Translations under genes and position numbers: made by a program | Shown: piece after piece, positions 24,372 through 36,100 of the stretch | Layout of the letters: each line of letters starts with the position of its first letter | How positions within the stretch are numbered: position 1 is the first letter of the stretch | Assembly: GCA_020746875.1 (NCBI GenBank) | Contig: JAGTJL010000005.1 | Location: 2,418,001-2,482,000 of the forward strand | Direction: 5' to 3' | Origin: Rhexocercosporidium sp. MPI-PUGE-AT-0058 | Lineage: Eukaryota > Ascomycota > Leotiomycetes > Helotiales | Length of the DNA: 64,000 nucleotides | Notes under the pieces: generated by a model | Seen by the model: the letters and a program-made list of their open reading frames with translations, nothing else | The model's database searches: none | What the model was told of the DNA's origin: nothing

Positions 24372-26160
24372 TTACAACGCAAATGCAAACTTCCCCTTCA
24401 TCCTCAACTTCTCACCATACATCCAAAACAGCACCGGGAACGGCATCATGGCCACGCAAAGGAATCCCAATAGGCTCGTCGCCCAATCCACACCAAGATC
24501 CTTATACATGTAGGTTGCGAAAAGCGGGAACCCGGCAGCCATCAAAGCCCTCACACAACTACTCGCCGCCAACGCACTATTTGCATTCAGCAAATACGTA
24601 TCAACGATGTAAATCTGACTCGGCAAAAAGACCAAAAATATCCCGCACCCGACAAAAACACCCGACACCACCTGCGGCGCCCAGTGGATGTCCGGCGATG
24701 ACGTCCACGCGAACCAGAAGAGTCCGACGGGAAGGATCACGGACCCGATTATCATTGGGGGGAGACGAGCTTCGGGGATGAAGGGTTTGGTTGAGGCTAG
24801 CAGGAGTTTGTTGAAGCGGGTTTTGGTGTCGATTGCTATGTAGATGCAGCAGAGGACTATGCCGATAAAGATCCCGAGGAAGGGGAGGGAAGCCAGGGTT
24901 GATGACCAGCCGCGGACGACGCGGAAGGAGTAGGGGTAGGCGAAGAAGATGAGGTAGAGGATTGAGTAGACGAGGGAGGAGTAGAGGGTCATTGCCATGA
25001 GCTGGTGATAATGTGTTAGCTATGATGCTTGTTTAGGTTGGGTGAAGGCGCTGGGAGGTGACGCGAGGCAGGGCTAGTAAAAAAAGAATAGGGGGCTCAC
25101 AATCGGTTCTCTAAACAGCATAGCCCAAGGCTTCATGAAATACTTCTCAACAAGCGCCTTCATATGCACAGGTTGCTCATCAATCTGGCTATGCAACGCC
25201 CAGTTCTGCGTCTCATGCCTCATGCGCTCCGCCTTCCTCTTCAGCAGAATCGGGGCATACGTCTCGGGCACAGTGAACAGTCCCACGATCCCAAAGAACG
25301 CACTCATGATCAGCGTGATCCACGCCGTCCATCGCCAGCCGAGATAGCTACTCGTGATGAACTCGCCGATGATAGGACCTGCAATGGGACCGATGAATGT
25401 CGCGCCTGCGAAGCCGGCTGTGGCGATCCCGCGGTCGAGAGTATCCCAGAAGTCGACATAAGTGCCGCCTACGATGGCGATGGGTGCGGCGCCGAAGCAG
25501 CCTCCAAGGAAGCGACAGATCATTATGGTCGCGACGTTTGGAGCCGTGGCAACGGGGATCTGAAAGATGGTGAAGAGAAAGAAGCCGAGGAAGAGGGGTT
25601 GAGTTCGGCCGTAGACTTCGGAGAGAGGACCCCAGAAAAGAGGACCTGTTTATTGTTAGTTTCTTGCTCGATCTGCGTTGGAAGTTGGTTGATGGTATTT
25701 ACTCACCACAAGCGAATCCGAGAACGTAAAGAGATACACCCAGGATCATAACCTCCAGGCTCACACCCCACTTCACGGCCGTGACCTCCGTTGCGGTACT
25801 GAACACCGAACTTGCGAATGACACGCAGAACGTCATGATAGCCGTCACCATTGTGATGCGCCATTTCTTGCTCCTAGGAAAATTCATCGGGTTTTCTGGA
25901 TCATCTGGTCCGTCCCAGCCGACGATATGGGTGACTGGGTCGACGCATGATAGGGGGTTGGCCGTCGTCTTTTCATTTACCCCAGCTTCGAGATCGATGT
26001 CTTGAGCGTTGGTGGAGGGAGACTCGTCATGGATGGAAGCGGTACGTGAGGGTGCGGCAGTGTTGACTGCTGTCCCTGGTGGAGAGGTTGAGTCCCATTC
26101 TGAGTGTTGACCATCGTCCTTTGTTAGGATAGGAGACTCGGGTTCTTTGAACGCTACCAT
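24372..26160 (-). CDS. MFS transporter, DHA1 drug:H+ antiporter type
   Basis: The three-exon model is 26160-25707, 25645-25101 and 25001-24372, giving 542 residues. A cytosolic N-tail of about 95 residues ends in the family motif GPDDPENP followed by KKW, then 12 predicted helices. GPIAGPIIGEFI matches antiporter motif C, and WRWTAWI is typical of the sixth-helix region of fungal multidrug/polyamine transporters (Tpo/Flr1-like). It probably acts as a plasma-membrane exporter of drugs, polyamines or metabolites. The last intron is 99 bases, about twice the local norm. It is convergent with the Dal5-like gene. Confidence 0.88.
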
Positions 26161-28214
26161 CTTGATATACTATACTCGATATAACTAAATATATCGCCGA
26201 AGAAGAGGACGGGTAGATAGGTACGAACGAGCGAGCGGATGAACGAAATCGGAAAATCTCGATAACAAAACAAAAAGGAGAAGGGGAAGGGCGAGCACTT
26301 ATCAATACGCAGGCAGCGTAGAAGCAGGATCTGAAGCGGAGCTATCTATCACCGGTAGAGTTGTAGATATCCATCCTTCTACGGAGTATCATACCATGTT
26401 ATGCCGTTCCAACGATCGATCCATCCCGAGGAAGGAAAAATGTAAACGCAGATCCACATATCCACGGCACCGACATACAAAACCTCCTTTCCCATCTCCA
26501 TATGGAACCAATCCTATCAATAACTCAGAAATTGGACCTCGGCACGCATCTTGCTTCTCGAAACGGAACAGCATAGGGAGAAAAATGATTAGAATAAATA
26601 CAACGGGTCGAGAAAAAGAATATGTTCTAGCCGACGATCCACTTCGATCTGATCACGTACTTGCACGGCTGGCTGGCAAGTGTTGTCAATTTTGTCAATA
26701 GACCCACTGAAGAAAGATGCCGATGGCGTCGTCGGCGCAACCGAGCCTCAAAGCCTTTGCCAAGCACGTCAAAAGTGTCAGAACAATCCACTCTGCCTCT
26801 CGCTAAACAAAACACATCTGTAAACTCGAGGACTCCGCAGGCGCAAACCCTTCGTACCTCGGCTTGAATCCATGTAGAGGCTGAGATGGGAGATGAGAGA
26901 TAAGGCTCTGACCCCCACTGTCCACCCACACTATCCTAGTTCGATGCCACGCAGCTTCCTTTATATGGAACTTGGATGTCTTTCGCCGTTCCCGTTGGTG
27001 TTGATAGAGGGTGGGATATATTCGGGCCGGGTCAATGAGACAGTGCTGAAAATTAGTGGGTGTCGTTGTCATTCAGGGGCTTTCAATCCCGAGGTCAAGT
27101 CCTTGACAGGGCTAAGCGAGAAGATCTCGGAGATGGATGGTTGATAGGAATGCAGAAGATTATGAGGCTCAAATTTTGTCGGCCGTAAGAAGAGGATAAT
27201 GACTAAACATATCATAGAGAAGAGGGTTTAGCTGTCACATGAAAATGATGCGTTAGCCCAAGGTAGACCCGGCTGTCTGGTCTGGCTTCTGATCGTCAAA
27301 CTAACTCCCGTTCCCGCGCAGCTTCCGGGGAGTTAAATTTTCTTTACAGTTTGCAGCTGTACAAGTACTTGTCAAATTGCATCTCAAATTGCAATCAGTT
27401 CGCTCGCTATTTCCAAACCTGGCAATCCGGTGTTCTATTTGCAGGTTGTTGGCGACATCTTTTAGGAAAGATGGCCATAATTTTAGCTTTCGACGGCTCG
27501 CTGACATAAATTCGACATCTGATATTAAGGGGCTCGCTAAACTACAATGGGGTAGGTTATGTGATGCGAGGCTCATCTTGTTTATTTACGTGATCCGTAT
27601 TTTGCTTTTCTCTTCGCAAACATCACAAGTGCCGCAATAAGCTGTTGATTGCGAGGTATACGAGCCAAGCGTGGAAACTGAAGTCCCATGTGATAAATAT
27701 CTTCCTAACCTATCCTGTCATCTTCATCACAATATCGTCACCGTATCCTCTCGACCAGCGTGCCATCTCACCACTTCTCTCTGGTCTATTGTCTACATAG
27801 TCACCTCATCTCGCATCTCAAGGTTCCAGTCTACGGTCCCGATAGTCGTGCTCACATCCGTTTCTTTCGTTAGTGGCCTCGACGTATCTCCATTCCTTAG
27901 ACCCTTCCAGAAAGATTTCTTTTACGGTCTAGTCTCCCCGTCAACAAAGGTTCATTTGCATCTGCAACCTGTTTATTTGGTAACCGCAAAGCAAATGCAT
28001 GCTGTAAGCTATCGAGACTAGGCTGAAGCTGTCTAGGACTCAGATTAGGACTACGGATATACACGTTGCATAATTTCGACATATTGTAGATCGAGGCTCC
28101 TTCTTCACGTAAGGGGAGGTTTTAATCTAGAACATATACTTCAGTCAACCTAAAATTACCTGTTAGTAAAGTCACTCCATTGCGATGAAATTTTAAACTC
28201 AAACGAGTAAGCCA
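26161..28214. other. 2 kb intergenic stretch
   Basis: This is upstream of the DHA1-type gene and downstream of the patatin gene. Only short ORFs without domain-like content are present. No tRNA, repeat family or transposon end was recognised. Confidence 0.5.
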
Positions 28215-31200
28215 TTACCTGATGCCCCCGAAATAAATGGTCCACGTGTACTGCTTCCCTGTTGTAGAGGTGGCTTTGTCCCATCCTGTGAAATCGAGCG
28301 AGCAACTCACGAAAACACGAGCATGCGCACCCCATGAGTCTGCGTCGATAAACAAATAGTCTGCCATTGGAACTGCTTGCCACAGAGCACTTTCGAGAGA
28401 AGGAGCTCGTTCTTCTGTCGGGGCAAGAATATCTGCTCCCAGCACCGCTGAGCTCTGAATTGTCGTAGGTTGCGATCCATTTCCCGCATCGTAGGTTAAC
28501 GTCAAACGTAGCTCAGCGGGTGAGCCTGGTGAGTCTTCAGAACCGATGCGAGTTCCAGGCTCCGCTCCATCTAGAGACTCAGTACGTTCTTTTTCGGCGT
28601 CTTTTGCAGCAAGAGCAACTTCGTATCGCCTAAAGAGAAGAAGCCAGTGTACCCGTTTAAGACCGCAGAGCAACTTTTGTCCTGCACCATTCATCACGTG
28701 GACAGCATGCAGAGGCTTCTGATCCCCGCCCGTCTTGACGCTCAGAGCTATTCCAGTCTTTGGCTTGTCTGGATTGTCTATGAGACTCTGCCGTCCGGCT
28801 TGAGTTACCTCTGCTCCTTGTAATCGCCATAAGTCCATAGGCAACTTGATGACTTCTTCAAGGGTTACAGTCCCAGCTCGGCATGACTGTTTAGTTGTAT
28901 CAAGATGATAGAAGGACAGCCACTCGATGGATATGGGTGCCGAATCCTTGAGCATACCACCCAACGCTTCCGCACTAGCCAAGAGACTATCGTATGGGAG
29001 TTGGCTTCTAGGTTCCGTAACTAGCCTCTCTAGATCTTGAGACATCGAGTGCATTCCAGATCGCTCAACAGCTCCGCCTTCTAATTTTTTGGCACAGAGC
29101 CCCACGAGAGTCCGTATTGGGGATTTGCGCAGGTAAGCTCGAGTGTCGTTGCGGATCTCCCCGTATGTCTTATATTCGTGCAGCTCGGCTTCCATACCAA
29201 CGTCAACATTAAAGCGGTAATAGCAGTCCAGCTTACCCATCCCACGAAAGTAGTTGTATACAGATCTCTCCCTGTGCTCACTCGAGGTGGCGATACTCTT
29301 CAACACGAGTGCCATATTCATGAGAGCCCGGAAGTGTTTTCCAGCATTTGCTCTTCTCATCTCCTTCGCGAGGCGAGTACTTCGTGCTTTCCCTGTCCCA
29401 ATACTGACCAATGCACCTATCGGACGGCCAGGCCATCGCTTCTCTGCTTCGTTAATAAGATGCTCGCTTGGATTGTTGTGGCCCAAGCCTCCATCTACGA
29501 GAATCTTGTCCTTGACCTGAGCGGGCCGGAAAAATATTGGGGCAGCGCAAGTCGCGAGCGCAGCTTCCCAGAGGTAACAAGATTCCGCGAAGTTCATCCC
29601 TTCTTTGCCTTCGTAGCTGCGAAGAAGAACTGCGCGGTCTGGATCTGCTACATGGTCCCGCTCTATTGTGACGACGAATCGGCAATATGTGAGTTTTAAA
29701 GCAGCTGTGTAAGAGCAGGGATTTGCTTACATTGGGCAGCCATTTCCACTTGAAAGATTCGGATCATGTAATAGTATCTCGTCATGGTCACTGTTAAGTA
29801 CCTGTCGGATACTTTCCTGGAGAACTTGTCTGAAGTTGCTGGAAGAGAATCTTGTGGCAGATGTGAGGGCTTGCTCTTCCCCAAAGATTCGCTGTGCGAC
29901 ATCCTCATACAGATTGATACACTCGGCGACTGACATTCTCAACCTGCCAAGCAGTATTGCTATTAACCTACAAGATCACCAATTAGAGCTGCATGTACTA
30001 TCAAGATGCACAGAAAGGACCCATACCCGCCTGTACTTGTTCCTGCAATCATGTGGAAGTATTCACATGGCAGTGGCGCTCTCGAAAGCCTCTGCTGGAT
30101 CCGCACTTCCTCTAGGACATTTTGGAGGACAAGCAACGAAGACAAGCCCCTCACACCACCCCCATCTATCAAAATGTGTATTAGTGGTATATCAGTTGGC
30201 AGCCAAACACTACTTACCAAATGACAACAGTCTCATGGGGCTTCCTAGCCCGAGAGGAACCGAGTGTGGCTTTCTAAGGGCTTTGGAACATATCCTGAGA
30301 GAGTCCTAGAGCCCCGGGAGCGCTAGGTTTTCTTGGGCAAGTGCATGCACCGCCTTTCGTGTTCTGTTCTTGCAGAGCATTCTAGCAGGAAAACTTACTG
30401 GGCGATACGTGATCAGACCACAAATGCGAGTAGACATAATCGCGGTGATACTTATTAACTGCCCGCAGTGCAATCCTAAATTCGTTCACTATCATCTCAG
30501 ATGATAGTAACTTTCCCACATAACTGTGATGTGGAATGCCTCTCGTGGGCCTCCTTCCCGGCGCTCTTGCTGCCAGCTCTGCTTGGAAAATCTCGCTTGC
30601 ACGCGCTTCAGTGAACCAGTTCAAGAAATCATCCATACTAAGGTGTAGACCACTATCGAAGAACGGATTGAACTCTACAATGTACATATGTTTATTGGAG
30701 AATAGGTGGGAGGATTCCTCTTTCGCGATTACCAGCAGTGGAAGTGACGTTGCGGGAAATGACTCTCGGTGAAGCTGACCGTTCGAGCGCCTGCAGAGAG
30801 CCACAGCCCATGAGTCCATGATGGCTGGTGGCAGTTCAAACATGGAAATTTCATCACCATTGCGGGAATAGGATCGGTATAGGGCACCTGTTGAAGGGTT
30901 CTGCAGAATAATCTTCGCGCTCCCTGGACTGGCGACAGGAGGTTCTGGTTGGCTTGAGTTTGTTTCTCCAAGCGGAGTCCAGCCCTCGAATCGATTATCA
31001 TTTCCTACAATAGCAGGCCCTTCATTTGAATATGCAAAGTCAAGCCATTGCCGAGACGTTTTTGGGTCCTTCCAAGCCTCGATTACACGGCGAATGAATG
31101 GTGTGTCCCGGGCAACGATCAGGTCGAATATCTCGAGCGGTCCCAAGGCACGATCCAGATCGTCGCAAGGCTGGATCTCATTCAGAAGTTGCTGCAGCAC

Positions 31201-31293
31201 CGAGAACCGCAACACGTTTGCAGAGACTTCGTAAGGCCAGGCACTGTCAAGGAGGAGGACGTGGACTGAGCGGCCTTGATGGTTGGGCTCCAT
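28215..31293 (-). CDS. patatin-like phospholipase with an N-terminal domain of unknown function
   Basis: The five-exon model is 31293-30399, 30244-30218, 30165-30027, 29967-29750 and 29704-28215, giving 922 residues. Residues 1-300 are unrecognised (LLLDSAWPYE, QPCDDLDRALGP, FPATSLPLLVIAKEE, YIVEFNPFF). The patatin domain follows with oxyanion motif DGGGVRG from residue 308, nucleophile motif GTSTGG (Ser 351) and the dyad motif DGG (Asp 497), so it looks catalytically intact. It would hydrolyse phospholipid acyl chains. About 250 further residues have no assigned domain. The first ORF ends at a strong GTAAGT donor, and the 154-base intron keeps frame into LLSFDGGG; a separate short gene starting at 30236 is the alternative. 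The 45-base intron at 29749-29705 is the least certain junction. Confidence 0.75.
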
Positions 31294-31863
31294 AGCTGTA
31301 TTATATTCGGAATTTGCAGAAATCAATGCGATGAGAGGTCTTGATATAGCTTTGTAGGCGCTTTAAGGAGCGCTGGTTTGCATCAAGGCTTGGAATCCTT
31401 TGACCTTGGTCTTTTGATAGAGTAAGGCCTTGAGGTGTGTCGTGAGGCTGAGGCTGAGGCTCTTGCTATCTTTTGTGGTGGCGTGCAGGCAGACAAGGAT
31501 TCATGAATGGCATAGGTGAGGCAGCCAATCAAGAATCTACTTGAGATTCATGTATTATGTCTCCTTCCTTTCAAGAAGAATTCCGAAAATAGGCATATCT
31601 TATCTTACACATGACTTAATTCGCTCACAGGTTTGCTGCGGGACATTTCTCCGTCATTTCCATCCTACTTGGCCTGTTATAATCGAGCAGGCCATATCTT
31701 TGACAGTTCCTCTCTGTCTGGTAGCTCTTATAGCACACATTTGCCTCTGAGGATCATGCTTGGGGACTTTGTGTGATAGCTAAGACTAGCAGCCCCTCTG
31801 GAATAAAGTCAGATTCAATCTCGCCAAGTGTGAACCATCTTCTGACACATTCTGCATTCAACA
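31294..31863. other. intergenic, nothing recognised
   Basis: Between the start of the patatin gene and the end of the Dcc1-like gene. It includes repeated CTTGAGG/AGGCTTG-like words near 31,380-31,450 but no gene. Confidence 0.45.
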
Positions 31864-32346
31864 TCACTTCTTCTCCAAGCGACTCTTCGCAAACTTCTCA
31901 TGCCATTTATTGACCTTTACCTCCTTCTTCTTCCCCTCCTCCTGCAAGATCAACTCAATGGTATCCTCAATCTTTGACACAGCCGTCACACTCGGCTGCG
32001 GTACGAACGTCTCTGCATCATCCGCCTGCGTCGGCCCAGTCGAGGAAGGCTGTAGGATCAGGATGGGGTTCGAAGTATTCTTCTGCCGCATCTGGTATTG
32101 TTTTGTGCCATGGCAGAGGAGCGCGTAGCCTGGTGTTGTGGCTGTTGAGGGGGAAGATGTTATTGTGAGTCTGGAGGGGTTAGTGAGGTTTGTTATCGAG
32201 TGAGGGGTGGGTGAAGTCTCGTCGTACGTGGGAGGGTCTTCTGATTCGAGGAGGGCGAGGAGTTCGGGTGGGAGTTCGAGGAGCTTGAATGCTTGCTGAG
32301 TGTGACTTGACGAGAAGGGAATATCGGTAGTATATTGTGTAGACAT
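31864..32346 (-). CDS. DCC1: Dcc1-like sister-chromatid cohesion protein (short)
   Basis: Single exon of 160 residues. FKLLELPPELLALLES near the N-terminus and ALLCHGTKQYQMR followed by SNPILIL match the N-terminal core of Dcc1, a subunit with Ctf8 of the alternative Ctf18-RFC clamp loader that acts at replication forks in sister-chromatid cohesion. The protein ends in a basic segment (KWHEKFAKSR). Yeast Dcc1 is about 380 residues, so the winged-helix C-terminal half is missing here. I found no continuation downstream, and no splice signal suggests one. It is either a genuinely short fungal form or a truncated gene. Confidence 0.7.
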   Translation of the reverse strand: MSTQYTTDIPFSSSHTQQAFKLLELPPELLALLESEDPPTYDETSPTPHSITNLTNPSRLTITSSPSTATTPGYALLCHGTKQYQMRQKNTSNPILILQPSSTGPTQADDAETFVPQPSVTAVSKIEDTIELILQEEGKKKEVKVNKWHEKFAKSRLEKK

Positions 32347-33180
32347 CGTGCTTGATATGGCTGGTGTGTCCTTTGATTCTTCTATGAAGCTGTTCTGATA
32401 GATGTAGCAGCGCAGTCTCTATTACGGTTGCCAGGTCAGATTGTATTATCGGGATGTGATCTCGATCTCTTCCGTGATGCCTGCAAGCTTATCGTGATCT
32501 CCGTCCGAGGTTTTGCTCTTATGCATGGGACAGGGACGGATGTTTCGAGATGAACAATTGTTTGGCGGGGTTGAAGAAAATCGCGTTGTTGACATATTCG
32601 GCATCTGGCCAATCAACGCGTCGGAAATGTCGGAGGCTCGAGCTCCCCAAAAATGCCGATGGAGCAAATCTAAAGATAGCTTGGAATGACGCTGGGGAGA
32701 AAAAGCGTGAACCACCAGCTAATGCACGGGAATCCTTGAAACTGCAGGGCGCTGTGCAGCGGTGGTCCAAGTCGACAGACTCAGCTTTGTCTGTGATTTG
32801 ATGAGCTGATTCCCGTCCTGTTGGCCGCATCAGATTCAGTCGAGTCAACGTCAACAAAGCCAGCCACGCGAGGATATCCAACGCGTGTGTCGATTTGTTT
32901 TTCTGCCGTATCCATCCATCCAACCAACCAACCCGACTCACTGACCCTGACCTCATCCAACCAGATGCCCACCACAGAATTATTACACACGACCACACCC
33001 ACACCCACGACTATCGCCATAACCAGGACAATCTCCCAGGTCATCAATCGATCCGCTAATATCGAGAGTCTGTCGCTATGCCCGACGAGGCCAACTGAAC
33101 GACCCGGACTAGCCATCGCCGACCTCGATCGTCTCGACAATTCCCAAGGGCGTACGCTACATAGGTAGGCATTGTACACC
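32347..33180. promoter_or_regulatory. divergent intergenic region between DCC1-like and RhoGEF genes
   Basis: This 834-base region lies between two divergent start codons. Open frames at 32,519-33,168 on both strands are proline/threonine/serine-rich or basic and look like chance ORFs in leader sequence. It presumably holds both promoters and leaders. Confidence 0.45.
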
Positions 33181-36100
33181 ATGGTTCGAGTCACCGACGA
33201 GCTGGATCTGTCGCAAGACGAAGTCAGCCTCTACTATACCACCGACACGACTCTAGGTCATCTCCCCGTTCTTGTCTTCCATGGCCCATCTACGACTACG
33301 AATTCCACTCTCAATAGCTCGAGAATCCAAATCCACATCTTCACCGCAGCAGGATTCCAAAGCTATCCGCGCATCACCATCTCTCCTAATTCACCCTTCT
33401 ACCAATCTGTCAACCATCTGCCACGGGAAAAGCAAGGAGATGAAACATGCCGGGGTATCGCATTCGGTCTGTTGAAGTACTTCAAGGAACTGCCCGAGGT
33501 TGTCAAGAGCGGTGTGATTGTTCAATCTGCGAGCTCGAGAGGGAAGAGACCTGGCTCTGCGCCGACACTTTTCGCGGAGCAACATGCAGCAGATTTGGCT
33601 GCTTCAATGGTTAGGGTGGAGAATATTGGAGAGGTTCTACGAGATATTGAGGCTGCTCTGCGCCCACAGAATATACAGCATGTGGATGTCGATTTGGTAC
33701 TGCCTCCAGGATCGATTGCGCCTTTCGAAGAAGTGGACCCAGAAGATCAGATAGACGACGAGGAATTGCTGGACCCGACTTTAAGACAATATGGAGATTA
33801 TGCAAAGTTGGTCAAGTTGTTTGGAGAGGTTGCATTTCTTCCTACCTCAAAGCTGCGCCGAGCCCCCTCGAAGCCTACCTCACTCAATAGGACAAAATCA
33901 TTCTTGAAGGATCAAAAGATGTCATTACGGAGAGAAATGGGAGAACTGGTCGATACCGAGGAGAGATATGTCATCAAGATGCACGAATTGGTCAACCATA
34001 TTGCAGATGACTTCCGCGACAAGGCAAAGAATAAGGCATTTGGAAGTTTTAGTCCTACGGAGCAAGATCTGCAGAAGTTATTCCCTCAGTCCCTCGATCG
34101 GATACTCCAGATCAACTCGGCATTTCTGGCGGACATTCGAAAGGTTATGGACGATACAGAGGAGGATGCGATGCAAGATCTCGAGGCCCCTACAGTCGGT
34201 TCTACTGGTTCTCGGTATGGCGGCAATGGACGACTAAAGGATCCAACGGGAGCACTCGCGTTTGCCAAAGTACTCTTGGAATGGTTTCCACAGTTCTCGG
34301 AATGTTACCAGGATTATATTCGGGCCAGTCAGGAGTTTCCACAGATTATCAGCATGTTCGTTAAGCAGCAATCGAGTTTCTCGCAGCGTGTACAACAAAC
34401 TGGTGAGCAAAGACTTCGATCAGCAGTTATCGAGCCTGTACAGAGACTACCACGGTACAGTCTCTTCATTGACAACATTGTCAACTACCTACCAGTTCTC
34501 CATCCAGCTTTGCAGTCAATGCTCAAGGCTCGAGACATCATCACATCCATATGCTCCCTCGATCCACCAACAACAGACAAGTCGCAAATTGTCAATCGAT
34601 TGCGAAATCTTGTTGAGTCATGGCCAAGCTCACTACACCCGCAAGGTCGACTCATCACCGCTGTTGACTTTGCTGAGCTTCCCGCGCCGTTCACTACCTC
34701 AACCACTTCATATCGGGAGGGCATGTTCCTGTTGTTTGCGGACTGTGTAATAGTTCTCAAGAAGGCAGTCCAATGCAGTCTATCTGCTAGAGGTCTCATA
34801 GCTGAGGTCGACAAGCCATCAGCCGCAAGTATGATGGCTTCGATCACAGCCAATGCAGGCGGACAAAAGAAGACATACGAGCTCGTGTTCTCGGGTTGGC
34901 AGGTTCTGGGTGATACACGCTTCACTATGTCTGATGATGGCCGACTTGTATCCATGGCCTCTGTACATGAATTGAAGGATGCTGGAACTGGTAGGGAGCG
35001 TAACTGGTCTGCTGCAAATATCCGCACTTTTGTCCTTCAGGGTGCTTACGATGGAAAAGCTCTGAGGTTTACAGAGGAGATTACCAAGGCAAGAGTAGAA
35101 GGTCGGTTCTCAGAGAAGGAGAGAGAGACTGACAAGTGGTCTTTGCGATCTATCAAGCTTGGAGCTGCGGAGATCACCCTTCATACCGCCGTCTTCGAAG
35201 AAGGCATCGATACCTTGATTGAAGGCCGAAAGGAACCAGCCCCTATTCGGGTTGTTGTTGATCACGCCAAGGGCACCAAAGGAGCTCCCGTTGGGCACTA
35301 TGGTGTAGACATAGTTGCTAATGTCAATGCCCTTCAAGGTGGACACACGTACAGACTTGAAGTTGACGGTCTTCATGATAGAGTCTTTGTTGATGAAGTG
35401 GTAGCTGAGCATTTCTTGCCTACCTTTGCAAAGCGAGGTAAGTCATCCACCGGGGGACATTCGATGTTTGACTGATAACGGTAGTGAACGATTTACTTCG
35501 GTCACAACACCACATCAGCAACCCAGCTCTAACTACCCCATTCGTCGCGTTTCATTCCAAGATTCTCAAATCTATTGCGATTCTTGCCGAAGGTGACAAG
35601 TCGAAATCATTCCGACCAAACTCGCCAGTCAAGTTGCTCTCCTTCTTTTCCAGCGGATTCAACAGTTCAACTTCTTCTTTCCATGCTGGATCGAGTCCAC
35701 CTAAACACTCTCGAACCCCAACTCTGACCAACGTCCCTTCGATGCAAGCTCCACCATTGACGAGAACAAACAGCAATAAATCTACGCATTCGATCCAAGA
35801 TGTTGATCTTCGAAGTAGTGTCCGTGCTGATGAGAAGCCAAAAAATCCACTTGTTCGCTTGGAAGAGACCTTCACGGGATATATTTCTGCACTCCTAGTT
35901 CGAAAGGGCAACATTGTAGGTAGAGTGTTAAGAAACCGGAGTACCGCTGATGAACTTGCCATCAATGCTGTGTACAACACTTTCATTGAGAATCCTTTCG
36001 ATAATAGACCGGCCTCTGAAGCCTCTGTCGATGTTCTTTTCGTGGCATTTGAAAAGTACCTAAGAATGGCATGGAAGGATCAGATGGGCCAGGTCATGTC

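Noticed and set aside
30382..31293. Separate gene ending at 30382
   Set aside because: The frame ends just after a strong GTAAGT donor, and splicing keeps phase into the patatin domain; one gene is more likely, though not proven.
9855..31293. Secondary metabolite gene cluster
   Set aside because: Regulator and transporters are present but no PKS, NRPS, terpene cyclase or tailoring enzymes.
34485..35027. 180-residue antisense ORF in the RhoGEF gene
   Set aside because: Lies opposite well-supported DH/PH coding sequence; no domain-like content.
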